Positions 1 through 12,419 of a stretch of DNA of 64,000 bases are shown here, piece by piece. The first letter of the stretch is position 1; the number at the start of each line of letters is the position of its first letter. Source of the stretch: Channa striata (Eukaryota; Chordata; Actinopteri; Anabantiformes; Channidae); NCBI GenBank assembly GCA_033026295.1, contig JAUPFM010000107.1, forward strand, positions 1 to 64,000, read 5' to 3'. The position numbers were made by a program, and so were the translations under genes. Below the pieces are notes generated by a model. The model had not been told where the DNA came from. It saw nothing but the letters and a program-made list of their open reading frames with translations, and made no database searches.

Positions 1-105
1 AATAAAACTGTGTCTGCCTTCTTATTTAGCCTAAATCCACTCAGCAGAACATAAAAATAAGCTTGTGGGATGTTTCCTTAAAAGACAGTAAATGCATGTA
101 ATTCA

Positions 106-121
106 AGCATCCTTTTATGCT
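106..121. other. Second small inverted repeat in each monomer (AGCAT/ATGCT)
   Basis: agcat (106-110), 6-nt spacer cctttt, atgct (117-121). The inverted repeat lies immediately before the hypervariable spot and about 10 bp before the stronger dyad, so two potential hairpins flank the most unstable bases of the unit. It is present in most monomers; some copies have agcgtcctttcatgct or atccttttatcct, which weaken or break it. Confidence 0.5.
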
Positions 122-131
122 CATAATCGCC

Positions 132-148
132 TTTTCTCAGCGAGAAAA
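132..148. other. Dyad symmetry in each monomer (7-bp stem, 3-nt loop)
   Basis: ttttctc (132-138), loop agc (139-141), gagaaaa (142-148) is a perfect inverted repeat. It recurs in almost every monomer. Copies reading gagaaatg instead of gagaaaatg keep a 6-bp stem. It is among the best conserved parts of the unit. Short dyads have been proposed as a substitute for CENP-B boxes in centromeric satellites, and I see no CENP-B-box-like TTCG...CGGG motif in the monomer. A role in chromatin or replication is inference only. Confidence 0.6.
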
Positions 149-2374
149 TGCTGTTTTGAAGCCAAGCTTGTATTGAACAATTTCTGCACCAAACTCAAAT
201 AAAACTGTGTCTGCCTTCTTATTTAGCCTAAATCCAGTCAGCAGAACATAAAAATAAGCTTGTGGGATGTTTCCTTAAAAGACAGTAAATGCATGTAATT
301 CAAGCATCCTTTTATGCTCGTAATCGCCTTTTCTCAGCGAGAAAATGCTGTTTTGAAGCCAAGCTTGTATTGAACAATTTCTGCACCAAACTCAAATAAA
401 ACTGTGTCTGCCTTCTTATTTAGCCTAAATCCACTCAGGAGAGACTGAAAAATAAGCTTGTGGGATGTTTCCTTAAAAGACAGTAAATGCATGTAATTCA
501 AGCATCCTTTTATGCTCGTAATCGCCTTTTCTCAGCGAGAAAATGCTGTTTTGAAGCCAAGCTTGTATTGAACAATTTCTGCACCAAACTCAAATAAAAC
601 TGTGTCTGCCTTCTTATTTAGCCTAAATCCACTCAGGAGAGACTGAAAAATAAGCTTGTGGGATGTTTCCTTAAAGACAGTAAATGCATGTAATTCAAGC
701 ATCCTTTTATGCTCGTAATCGCCTTTTCTCAGCGAGAAAATGCTGTTTTAAAGCCAAGCTTGTATTGAACAATTTCTGCACCAAACTCAAATAAAACTGT
801 GTCTGCCTTCTTATTTAGCCTAAATCCACTCAGCAGAACATAAAAATAAGCTTGTGGGATGTTTCCTTAAAAGACAGTAAATGCATGTAATTCAAGCATC
901 CTTTTATGCTCACTAATCGCCTTTTCTCAGCGAGAAAATGCTGTTTTGAAAGCCAAGCTTGTATTGAACAATTTCTGCACCAAACTCAAATAAAACTGTG
1001 TCTGCCTTCTTATTTAGCCTAAATCCACTCAGGAGAGACTGAAAAATAAGCTTGTGGGATGTTTCCTTAAAAGACAGTAAATGCATGTAATTCAAGCATC
1101 CTTTTATGCTCATAATCGCCTTTTCTCAGCGAGAAAATGCTGTTTTGAAACCAAGCTTGTATTGAACAATTTCTGCACCAAACTCAAATAAAACTGTGTC
1201 TGCCTTCTTATTTAGCCTAAATCCACTCAGCAGAACATAAAAATAAGCTTGTGGGATGTTTCCTTAAAAGACAGTAAATGCATGTAATTCAAGCATCCTT
1301 TTATGCTCGTAATCGCCTTTTCTCAGCGAGAAAATGCTGTTTTAAAGCCAAGCTTGTATTGAACAATTTCTGCACCAAACTCAAATAAAACTGTGTCTGC
1401 CTTCTTATTTAGCCTAAATCCACTCAGCAGAGACATAAAAATAAGCTTGTGGGATGTTTCCTTAAAGACAGTAAATGCATGTAATTCAAGCATCCTTTTA
1501 TGCTCATAATCGCCTTTTCTCAGCGAGAAAATGCTGTTTTGAAGCAAAGCTTGTATTGAACAATTTCTGCACCAAACTCAAATAAAACTGTGTCTGCCTT
1601 CTTATTTAGCCTAAATCCACTCAGCAGAGACATAAAAACAAGCTTGTGGGATGTTTCCTTAAAAGACAGTAAATGCATGTAATTCAAGCATCCTTTTATG
1701 CTTGCAATCGCCTTTTCTCAGCGAGAAAATGCTGTTTTGAAACCAAGCTTGTATTGAACAATTTCTGCACCAAACTCAAATAAAACTGTGTCTGCCTTCT
1801 TATTTAGCCTAAATCCACTCAGCAGAGACATGAAAAATAAGCTTGTGGGATGTTTCCTTAAAAGACAGTAAATGCATGTAATTCAAGCATCCTTTTATGC
1901 TCATAATCGCCTTTTCTCAGCGAGAAAATGCTGTTTTGAAAGCCAAGCTTGTATTGAACAATTTCTGCACCAAACTCAAATAAAACTGTGTCTGCCTTCT
2001 TATTTAGCCTAAATCCACTCAGGAGAGACTAAAAATAAGCTTGTAGGGATGTTTCCTTAAAAGACAGTAAATGCATGTAATTCAAGCATCCTTTTATGCT
2101 CGTAATCGCCTTTTCTCAGCGAGAAAATGCTGTTTTGAAGCCAAGCTTGTATTGAACAATTTCTGCACCAAACTCAAATAAAACTGTGTCTGCCTTCTTA
2201 TTTAGCCTAAATCCACTCAGCAGAACATAAAAATAAAGCTTGTGGGATGTTTCCTTAAAGACAGTAAATGCATGTAATTCAAGCATCCTTTTATGCTCGT
2301 AATCGCCTTTTCTCAGCGAGAAAATGCTGTTTTGAAAGCCAAGCTTGTATTGAACAATTTCTGCACCAAAGTCA

Positions 2375-2533
2375 AATAAAACTGTGTCTGCCTTCTTATT
2401 TAGCCTAAATCCAGTCAGCAGAACATAAAAACAAGCTTGTGGGATGTTTCCTTAAAAGACAGTAAATGCATGTAATTCAAGCATCCTTTTATGCTCGTAA
2501 AGCATGTATTGAACAATTTCTGCACCAAACTCA
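2375..2533 (+). repeat. Shortened satellite monomer (~159 bp)
   Basis: Unit starts at 2375 and 2534 are only 159 bp apart. The sequence runs from tatgctcgtaa straight into agcatgtattgaacaa, so the ccttttctcagcgagaaaatgctgttttgaag stretch that carries the dyad is missing (about 37 bp). The simplest reading is an internal deletion between short similar sequences (aagc). Confidence 0.8.
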
Positions 2534-3780
2534 AATAAAACTGTGTCTGCCTTCTTATTTAGCCTAAATCCAGACAGCAGAACAAAAAATAAGCTTGTGG
2601 AATGTTTCCTTAAAAAGACAGTAAATGCATGTAATTCAAGCATCCTTTTATGCTCATAATCGCCTTTCTCAGCGAGAAAATGCTGTTTTGAAGCCAAGCT
2701 TGTATTGAACAATTTCTGCACCAAACTCAAATAAAACTGTGTCTGCCTTCTTATTTAGCCTAAATCAAGACAGCAGAACAAAAAATAAGCTTGTGGAATG
2801 TTTCCTTAAAAGACAGTAAATGCATGTAAATCAAGCATCCTTTTATGCTACTTAATCGCCTTTTCTCAGCGAGAAAATGCTGTTTTGAAGCCAAGCTTGT
2901 ATTGAACAAGTTATGCACCAAACTCAAATAAAACTGTGTCTGCCTTCTTATTTAGCCTAAATCCACTCAGGAGAGACTGAAAATAAGCTTGTGGGATGTT
3001 TCCTTAAAAGACAGTAAATGCATGTAATTCAAGCATCCTTTTATGCTGTAATCACCTTTTCTCAGCGAGAAATGCTGTTTTAAGCCAAGCTTGTATTGAA
3101 CAATTTCTGCACCAAAGTCAAATAAAACTGTGTCTGCCTTCTTATTTAGCCTAAATCCACTCAGGAGAGACTGAAAATAAGCTTGTGGGATGTTTCCTTA
3201 AAAGACAGTAAATGCATGTAAATCAAGCATCCTTTTATGCTCTTAATCGCCTTTTCTCAGCGAGAAAATGCTGTTTTGAAGCCAAGCTTGTATTGAACAA
3301 TTTCTGCACAAAGTCAAATAAAACTGTGTCTGCCTTCTTATTTAGCCTAAATCCAGTCAGCAGAACATAAAAACAAGCTTGTGGGATGTTTCCTTAAAGA
3401 CAGTAAATGCATGTAATTCAAGCATCCTTTTATGCTCGCAATCGCCTTTTCTCAGCGAGAAAATGCTGTTTTAAACCAAGCTTGTATTGAACAATTTCTG
3501 CACCAAACTCAAATAAAACTGTGTCTGCCTTCTTATTTAGCCTAAATCCACTCTGGAGAGACTGAAAATAAGCTTGTGGGATGTTTCCTTAAAAGACAGT
3601 AAAGCATGTAATTCAAGCATCCTTTTATGCTCACTTAATCGCCTTTTCTCAGAGAAATGTTGTTTTGAAGCCAAGCTTGTATTGAACAATATCACCAAAC
3701 TCTAATAAAACTGTGCCTGCCTTTTTTATTTAGCCTAAATCCACTCAGCAGAACATATAAAAAAGCATGTGGGATTTTTC

Positions 3781-3850
3781 CTTAAAAGACAGTAAAAGCA
3801 TCCTTTTATGTAATTCAAGCATCCTTTTTCTCAGCAGAAAACGCTGTTTT
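3781..3850 (+). repeat. Locally rearranged monomer with a duplicated AAGCATCCTTTT segment
   Basis: Within one unit the segment aagcatccttttatg occurs, then taattcaagcatccttttt follows, so the aagcatcctttt motif appears twice while tatgct, the variable spot and aatcgcc are lost. The unit goes directly from the second motif to ctcagcagaaaacgctg. This looks like a small slippage or template-switch event confined to one monomer. Confidence 0.65.
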
Positions 3851-4276
3851 GAAGCCAAGCTTGTATTGAACAATTTCTGCACCAAACTCAAATAAAACTG
3901 TGTCTGCCTTCTTATTTAGCCTAAATCCACTCAGGAGAGACTGAAAATAAGCTTGTGGGATGTTTCCTGAAAAGACAGTACATGCATGTAATTCAAGCAT
4001 CCTTTTATGCTGTCGCCTTTTCAGCGAGAAATGCTGTTTTGAAGCAAAGCTTGTATTGAACAAGTTCGACCAAACTCAAATAAAACTGTGTCTGCCTTCT
4101 TATTTAGCCTAAATCCACCCAGGAGAGACTGAAAACAAGCTTGTGGGATGTTTCCTTAAAAGACAGTAAATGCATGTAATTCAAGCATCCTTTTATGCTT
4201 GCAATCGCCTTTTTCTCAGCGAGAAAATGCTGTTTTGAAACCAATCTTGTATTGAACAATTTCTGCACCAAACTCA

Positions 4277-4499
4277 AATAAAACTGTGTCTGCCTTCTTA
4301 TTTAGCCTAAATCCACTCAGGAGACACTGAAAATAAGCTTGTGGGATGTTTCCTTAAAAGACAGTAAATGCATGTAATTCAAGCTTCTTTTTCATGCTCG
4401 CAATCGCCTTTTCTCAGCGAAATGAAATCTTGTAGGATGTTTCCGAGTAAATGCTGTTTTGAAGCCAAGCTTGTATTGAACAATTTCTGAACCAAGTCA
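4277..4499 (+). repeat. Lengthened satellite monomer (~223 bp) with an internal insertion
   Basis: Unit starts at 4277 and 4500 are 223 bp apart, about 26 bp over normal. Around 4421-4447 the sequence after ctcagcga contains aaatcttgtaggatgtttcc, a diverged second copy of the aagcttgtgggatgtttcc segment that normally occurs once, earlier in the unit. It then resumes at aaatgctg. This is a local templated duplication or an assembly slip. Confidence 0.7.
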
Positions 4500-5219
4500 A
4501 ATAAAACTGCGTCTGCCTTCTTATTTAGCCTAAATCCAGTCAGCAGAACATAAAAACAAGCTTGTGGGATGTGTCCTTAAAGACAGTAAATGCATGTAAT
4601 TCAAGCATCCATTTATGCTCATAATCGCCATTTCTCAGCGGGAAAATGCTGTTTTGAAGACAAGCTTGTATTGAACAATTTCTGCACCAAACTCAAATAA
4701 AACTGTGCCTGCCTTTTTATTTAGCCTAAATCCACTCAGCAGAACATATAAAAAAGCTTGTGGGATGTTTCCTTAAAGACAGTAATTCAAGCATCCTTTT
4801 ATGCTCGTAATCGCCTTTTCTCAGCGAGAAATGCTGTTTTGAAAGCAAAGCTTGTATTGAACAATTTCTGCACCAAACTCAAATAAAACTGTGTCTGCCT
4901 TCTTATTTAGCCTAAATCCACTCAGGAGAGACTGAAAATAAGCTTGTGGGATGTTTCCTTAAAAGACAGTAAATGCATGTAATTCAAGCATCCTTTTATG
5001 CTTGCAATCGCCTTTCTCAGCGAGAAAATGCTGTTTGAAACCAATCTTGTATTGAACAATTTCTGCACCAAAGTCAAATAAAACTGTGTCTGCCTTCTTA
5101 TTTAGCCTAAATCCACTCAGGAGACACTGAAAATAAGCTTGTGGGATGTTTCCTTAAAGACAGTAATTCAAGCATCCTTTTATGCTCGCAATCGCCTTTT
5201 CTCAGCGAAAGCGTTGTTT

Positions 5220-8200
5220 TGAAGCCAAGCTTGTATTGAACAATTTCTGCACCAAACTCAAATAAAACTGTGTCTGCCTTCTTATTTAGCCTAAATCCAC
5301 TCAGGAGAGACTGAAAATAAGCTTCTGGGATGTTTCCTTAAAATACAGTAAATGCATGTAATTCAAGCATCCTCTTATGCTCACCAATCGCCTTTTCTCA
5401 GCGAGAAAATGCTGTTTTAAGCCAAGCTTGTATTGAACAATTTCTGCACCAAACTCAAATAAAACTGTGTCTGCCTTCTTATTTAGCCTAAATCCACTCA
5501 GGAGACACTGAAAATAAGCTTGTGGGATGTTTCCTTAAAGACAGTAAATGCATGTAAATCAAGCATCCTTTTATGCTCGCATAATCGCCTTTTCTCAGCG
5601 AGAAATGCTGTTTTGAAGCCAAGCTTGTATTGAACAATTTCTGCACCAAAGTCAAATAAAACTGTGTCTGCCTTCTTACTTAGCCTAAATCCACTCAGGA
5701 GAGACTGAAAATAAGCTTGTGGGATGTTTCCTTAAAAGACAGTAAATGCATGTAATTCAAAGCGTCCTTTCATGCTCATAATCGCCTTTTCTCAGCGAGA
5801 AATGCTGTTTTGAAGCCAAGCTTGTATTGAACAATTTCTGAACCAAAGTCAAAAAAAAAACTGTGTCTGCCTTCTTATTTAGCCTAAATCCAGTCATCAG
5901 AACATAAAAACAAGCTTGTGGGATGTGTCCTTAAAGACAGTAAATGCATGTAATTCAAACATCCATTTATGCTCTAATCGCCTTTTCTCAGCAGGAAAAT
6001 GCTGTTTTGAAGACAAGCTTGTATTGAACAATTTCTGCACCAAACTCAAATAAAACTGTGCCTGCCTTTTTATTTAGCCTAAATCCACTCAGCAGAACAT
6101 ATAAAAAGCTTGTGGGATGTTTCCTTAAAAGACAGTAATTCAAGCATCCTTTTATGCTGCAATCGCCTTTTCTCAGCGGGAAAATGCTGTTTTGAAGACA
6201 AGCTTGTATTGAACAATTTCTGCACCAAAGTCAAATAAAACTGTGTCTGCCTTCTTATTTAGCCTAAATCCAGTCAGCAGAACATAAAAACAAGCTTGTG
6301 GGATGTTTCCTTAAAGACAGTAAATGCATGTAAATCAAGCATCCTTTTATGCTCATAATCGCCTTTTCTCAGCGAGAAAATGCTGTTTTAAGCCAAGCTT
6401 GTATTGAACAAGTTATGCACCAAACTCAAATAAAACTGTGTCTGCCTTCTTATTTAGCCTAAATCCACTCAGGAGAGACTGAAAATAAGCTTGTGGGATG
6501 TTTCCTTAAAGACAGTAAATGCATGTAAATCAAGCATCCTTTTATGCTCTAATCGCCTTTTCTCAGCGAGAAAATGCTGTTTTGAAGCCAAGCTTGTATT
6601 GAACAATTTCTGCACCAAAGTCAAAAAAACTGTGTCTGCCTTCTTATTTAGCCTAAATCCAGTCAGCAGAACATAAAAACAAGCTTGTGGGATGTTTCCT
6701 TAAAAGACAGTAAATGCATGTAATTCAAGCATCCTTTTATGCTCTCAATCGCCTTTTCTCAGGAGAAAATGCTGTTTTGAAAGCAAAGCTTGTATTGAAC
6801 AATTTCTGCACCAAACTCAAATAAAACTGTGTCTGCCTTCTTATTTAGCCTAAATCCACTCTGAGAGACTGAAAATAAGCTTGTGGGATGTTTCCTTAAA
6901 AGACAGTAAATGCATGTAATTCAAGCATCCTTTTATGCTACTTAATCGCCTTTTCTCAGCGAGAAATGTTGTTTTGAAGCCAAGCTTGTATTGAACAATA
7001 TCTGCACCAAACTCAAATAAAACTGTGCCTGCCTTTTTATTTAGCCTAAATCCACTCAGCAGAACATATAAAAAAGCTTGTGGGATTTTTCCTTAAAAGA
7101 CAGTAATTCAAGCATCCTTTTATGCTCATAATCGCCTTTTCTCAGCGAGAAATGCTGTTTTGAAGCCAAGCTTGTATTGAACAATTTCTGCACCAAAGTC
7201 AAATAAAACTGTGTCTGCCTTCTTATTTAGCCTAAATCCACTCAGGAGAGACTGAAAATAAGCTTGTGGGATGTTTCCTTAAAAGACAGTAAATGCATGT
7301 AATTCAAGCGTCCTTTCATGCTCTAATCGCCTTTTGTCAGCGAGAAATGCTGTTTTGAAGCCAAGCTTGTATTGAACAATTTCTGAACCAAAGTCAAAAA
7401 AAACTGTGTCTGCCTTCTTATTTAGCCTAAATCCAGTCAGCAGAACATAAAAACAAGCTTGTGGGATGTTTCTTTAAAATACAGTAAATGCATGTAAATC
7501 AAGCATCCTTTTATGCTCATAATCGCCTTTTCTCAGCAGGAAAATGCTGTTTTGAAGACAAGCTTGTATTGAACAATTTCTCCACCAAACTCAAATAAAA
7601 CTGTGCCTGCCTTTTTATTTAGCCTAAATCCACTCAGCAGTACATATAAAAAGCTTGTGGGATGTTTCCTTAAAAGACAGTAATTCAAGCATCCTTTTAT
7701 GCTCATAATCGCCTTTTCTCAGCGGGAAAATGCTGTTTTGAAGACAAGCTTGTATTGAACAATTTCTGCACCAAAGTCAAATAAAACTGTGTCTGCCTTC
7801 TTATTTAGCCTAAATCCAGTCAGCAGAACATAAAAACAAGCTTGTGGGATGTTTCCTTAAAAGACAGTAAATGCATGTAAATCAAGCATCCTTTTATGCT
7901 CGCAATCGCCTTTCTCAGCGAGAAAATGCTGTTTTGAAGCCAAGCTTGTATTGAACAATTTCTGCACCAAACTCAAATAAAACTGTGTCTGCCTTCTTAT
8001 TTAGCCTAAATCCAGACAGCAGAACATAAAAACAAGCTTGTGGGATGTTTCCTTAAAAGACAGTAAATGCATGTAATTCAAGCATCCTTTTATGCTCATG
8101 AATCGCCTTTTCTCAGGGAGAAAATGCTGTTTTGAAGCAAAGCTTGTATTGAACAATTTCTGCACCAAACTCAAATAAAACTGTGTCTGCCTTCTTATTT

Positions 8201-8370
8201 AGCCTAAATCCACTCTGGAGAGACTGAAAATAAGCTTGTGGGATGTTTCCTTAAAAGACAGTAAATGCATGTAATTCAAGCATCCTTTTATGCTCATAAT
8301 CGCCTTTTCTCAGCGAGAAATGTTGTTTTGAAGCCAAGCTTGTATTGAACAATATCTGCACCAAACTCAA
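5220..8370 (+). repeat. Higher-order block, copy 1 of a ~3.31-kb period duplication
   Basis: Rare diagnostic variants recur in the same order about 3300 bp downstream: aaaatacagtaaatgc at about 5340 and 8646, cttacttagcc at 5676 and 8978, cagtcatcagaac at 5890 and 9190, gtgcctgcctttttat at 6062/9361, 7028/10337 and 7607/10915. The period equals about 17 monomers. Boundaries are approximate: order agreement breaks down to the left near 5220 and to the right near 8370. Confidence 0.75.
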
Positions 8371-8524
8371 ATAAAACTGTGTCTGCCTTCTTATTTAGCC
8401 TAAATCCACTCTGGAGAGACTGAAAATAAGCTTGTGGGATGTTTCCTTAAAAGACAGTAAAAGCATGTAATTCAAGCATCCTTTTATGCTCATAATCGCC
8501 TTTTCTCAGCGAGAAATGTTGTTT

Positions 8525-11500
8525 TGAAGCCAAGCTTGTATTGAACAATTTCTGCACCAAACTCAAATAAAACTGTGTCTGCCTTCTTATTTAGCCTAAA
8601 TCCACTCAGGAGAGACTGAAAATAAGCTTCTGGGATGTTTCCTTAAAATACAGTAAATGCATGTAATTCAAGCATCCTCTTATGCTCATAATCGCCTTTT
8701 CTCAGCGAGAAAATGCTGTTTTGAAGCCAAGCTTGTATTGAACAATTTCTGCACCAAACTCAAATAAAACTGTGTCTGCCTTCTTATTTAGCCTAAATCC
8801 ACTCAGGAGACACTGAAAATAAGCTTGTGGGATGTTTCCTTAAAAGACAGTAAATGCATGTAAATCAAGCATCCTTTTATGCTCATAATCGCCTTTTCTC
8901 AGCGAGAAATGCTGTTTTGAAGCCAAGCTTGTATTGAACAATTTCTGCACCAAAGTCAAATAAAACTGTGTCTGCCTTCTTACTTAGCCTAAATCCACTC
9001 AGGAGAGACTGAAAATAAGCTTGTGGGATGTTTCCTTAAAAGACAGTAAATGCATGTAATTCAAGCGTCCTTTCATGCTCGCAATCGCCTTTTCTCAGCG
9101 AGAAATGCTGTTTTGAAGCCAAGCTTGTATTGAACAATTTCTGAACCAAAGTCAAAAAAACTGTGTCTGCCTTCTTATTTAGCCTAAATCCAGTCATCAG
9201 AACATAAAAACAAGCTTGTGGGATGTGTCCTTAAAAGACAGTAAATGCATGTAATTCAAACATCCATTTATGCTCAATCGCCTTTTCTCAGCAGGAAAAT
9301 GCTGTTTTGAAGACAAGCTTGTATTGAACAATTTCTGCACCAAACTCAAATAAAACTGTGCCTGCCTTTTTATTTAGCCTAAATCCACTCAGCAGAACAT
9401 ATAAAAAAGCTTGTGGGATGTTTCCTTAAAAGACAGTAATTCAAGCATCCTTTTATGCTCGCTGTAATCGCCTTTTCTCAGCGGGAAAATGCTGTTTTGA
9501 AGACAAGCTTGTATTGAACAATTTCTGCACCAAAGTCAAATAAAACTGTGTCTGCCTTCTTATTTAGCCTAAATCCAGTCAGCAGAACATAAAAACAAGC
9601 TTGTGGGATGTTTCCTTAAAAGACAGTAAATGCATGTAAATCAAGCATCCTTTTATGCTCATAATCGCCTTTTCTCAGCGAGAAAATGCTGTTTTGAAGC
9701 CAAGCTTGTATTGAACAAGTTATGCACCAAACTCAAATAAAACTGTGTCTGCCTTCTTATTTAGCCTAAATCCACTCAGGAGAGACTGAAAATAAGCTTG
9801 TGGGATGTTTCCTTAAAAGACAGTAAATGCATGTAAATCAAGCATCCTTTTATGCTACATAATCGCCTTTTCTCAGCGAGAAAATGCTGTTTTAAACCAA
9901 GCTTGTATTGAACAATTTCTGCACCAAAGTCAAAAAAAACTGTGTCTGCCTTCTTATTTAGCCTAAATCCAGTCAGCAGAACATAAAAACAAGCTTGTGG
10001 GATGTTTCCTTAAAAGACAGTAAATGCATGTAATTCAAGCATCCTTTTATGCTACTTAATCGCCTTTTCTCAGGGAGAAAATGCTGTTTTGAAGCAAAGC
10101 TTGTATTGAACAATTTCTGCACCAAACTCAAATAAAACTGTGTCTGCCTTCTTATTTAGCCTAAATCCACTCTGGAGAGACTGAAAATAAGCTTGTGGGA
10201 TGTTTCCTTAAAAGACAGTAAATGCATGTAATTCAAGCATCCTTTTATGCTCAATCGCCTTTTCTCAGCGAGAAATGTTGTTTTGAAGCCAAGCTTGTAT
10301 TGAACAATATCTGCACCAAACTCAAATAAAACTGTGCCTGCCTTTTTATTTAGCCTAAATCCACTCAGCAGAACATATAAAAAAGCTTGTGGGATTTTTC
10401 CTTAAAAGACAGTAATTCAAGCATCCTTTTATGCTCGCAATCGCCTTTTCTCAGCGAGAAATGCTGTTTTGAAGCCAAGCTTGTATTGAACAATTTCTGC
10501 ACCAAAGTCAAATAAAACTGTGTCTGCCTTCTTATTTAGCCTAAATCCACTCAGGAGAGACTGAAAATAAGCTTGTGGGATGTTTCCTTAAAAGACAGTA
10601 AATGCATGTAATTCAAGCGTCCTTTCATGCTCAATCGCCTTTTTGTCAGCGAGAAATGCTGTTTTGAAGCCAAGCTTGTATTGAACAATTTCTGAACCAA
10701 AGTCAAAAAAACTGTGTCTGCCTTCTTATTTAGCCTAAATCCAGTCAGCAGAACATAAAAACAAGCTTGTGGGATGTTTCTTTAAAATACAGTAAATGCA
10801 TGTAAATCAAGCATCCTTTTATGCTCAATCGCCTTTTCTCAGCAGGAAAATGCTGTTTTGAAGACAAGCTTGTATTGAACAATTTCTCCACCAAACTCAA
10901 ATAAAACTGTGCCTGCCTTTTTATTTAGCCTAAATCCACTCAGCAGTACATATAAAAAAGCTTGTGGGATGTTTCCTTAAAAGACAGTAATTCAAGCATC
11001 CTTTTATGCTCATAATCGCCTTTTCTCAGCGGGAAAATGCTGTTTTGAAGACAAGCTTGTATTGAACAATTTCTGCACCAAAGTCAAATAAAACTGTGTC
11101 TGCCTTCTTATTTAGCCTAAATCCAGTCAGCAGAACATAAAAACAAGCTTGTGGGATGTTTCCTTAAAAGACAGTAAATGCATGTAAATCAAGCATCCTT
11201 TTATGCTCGCAATCGCCTTTCTCAGCGAGAAAATGCTGTTTTGAAGCCAAGCTTGTATTGAACAATTTCTGCACCAAACTCAAATAAAACTGTGTCTGCC
11301 TTCTTATTTAGCCTAAATCCAGACAGCAGAACATAAAAAACAAGCTTGTGGGATGTTTCCTTAAAAGACAGTAAATGCATGTAATTCAAGCATCCTTTTA
11401 TGCTCATAATCGCCTTTTCTCAGGGAGAAAATGCTGTTTTAAAGCAAAGCTTGTATTGAACAATTTCTGCACCAAACTCAAATAAAACTGTGTCTGCCTT

Positions 11501-11680
11501 CTTATTTAGCCTAAATCCACTCTGGAGAGACTGAAAATAAGCTTGTGGGATGTTTCCTTAAAAGACAGTAAATGCATGTAATTCAAGCATCCTTTTATGC
11601 TCGTAATCGCCTTTTCTCAGCGAGAAATGTTGTTTTGAAGCCAAGCTTGTATTGAACAATATCTGCACCAAACTCAAATA
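8525..11680 (+). repeat. Higher-order block, copy 2 of the ~3.31-kb period duplication
   Basis: Downstream copy of the block at about 5220-8370, with the same ordered set of rare variants shifted by about 3300-3310 bp, including gtgggatttttcc and cagtacatataaaa. Differences between copies are concentrated in the few bases after tatgct and in runs of A, rather than spread evenly. Confidence 0.75.
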
Positions 11681-12419
11681 AAACTGTGTCTGCCTTCTTA
11701 TTTAGCCTATATCCACTCAGGAGAGACTGAAAATAAGCTTGTGGGATGTTTCCTGAAAAGACAGTAAATGCATGTAAATCAAGCATCCTTTTATGCTCAT
11801 AATCGCCTTTTCTCAGCGAGAAAATGCTGTTTTGAAGCCAAGCTTGTATTGAACAATTTCTGCACCAAACTCAAATAAAACTGTGTCTGCCTTCTTATTT
11901 AGCCTAAATCCAGACAGCAGAACAAAAAAAATAAGCTTGTGGAATGTTTCCTTAAAAGACAGTAAATGCATGTAATTAAAGTATCCTTTTATTCTCTTAA
12001 TCGCCTTTTCTCAGCGAGAAATGCTGCTTTGAAGCCAAGCTTGTATTGAACAAATTCTGCACCAAAGTCAAATAAAACTGTGTCTGCCTTCTTATTTAGC
12101 CTAAATCCACTCAGGAGACGTTAAAAATAAGCTTTTGGGATGTTTCCTTAAAAGACAGTAAATGCATGTAAATCAAGCATCCTTTTATGCTCATAATCGC
12201 CTTTTCTCAGCGAGAAAATGCTGTTTTGAAGCCAAGCTTGTATTGAACAAGTTATGCACCAAACTCAAATAAAACTGTGTCTGCCTTCTTATTTAGCCTA
12301 AATCCACTCAGGAGAGACTGAAAATAAGCTTGTGGGATGTTTCCTTAAAAGACAGTAAATGCATGTAATTCAAGCATCCTTTTATGCTCGTAATCGCCTT
12401 TTCTCAGCGAGAAAATGCT

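Larger units (their letters stand above)
1..197 (+). repeat. Representative satellite monomer (reference unit)
   Basis: First full unit, used here as the reference. In order it holds: aataaaactgtgtctgcc (1-18, including an AATAAA hexamer shared with the preceding base); a variable cassette around 37-58 that is cactcagcagaacataaaa here and cactcaggagagactgaaaa elsewhere; HindIII site 59-64; the conserved gggatgtttccttaaaagac; ATGCAT; an imperfect hairpin 106-121; a hypervariable spot just after tatgct (about 122-126); a strong dyad 132-148; and a second HindIII site 164-169. G+C is 71 of 197. At 197 bp the unit is close to a typical nucleosome repeat length, which is common for centromeric satellites but proves nothing alone. 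Confidence 0.9.

Noticed and set aside
1..197. The monomer as an ancient dimer of two ~98-bp halves (two aagcttgt motifs)
   Set aside because: Beyond the shared HindIII octamer, the two halves show no similarity that I can align by eye.
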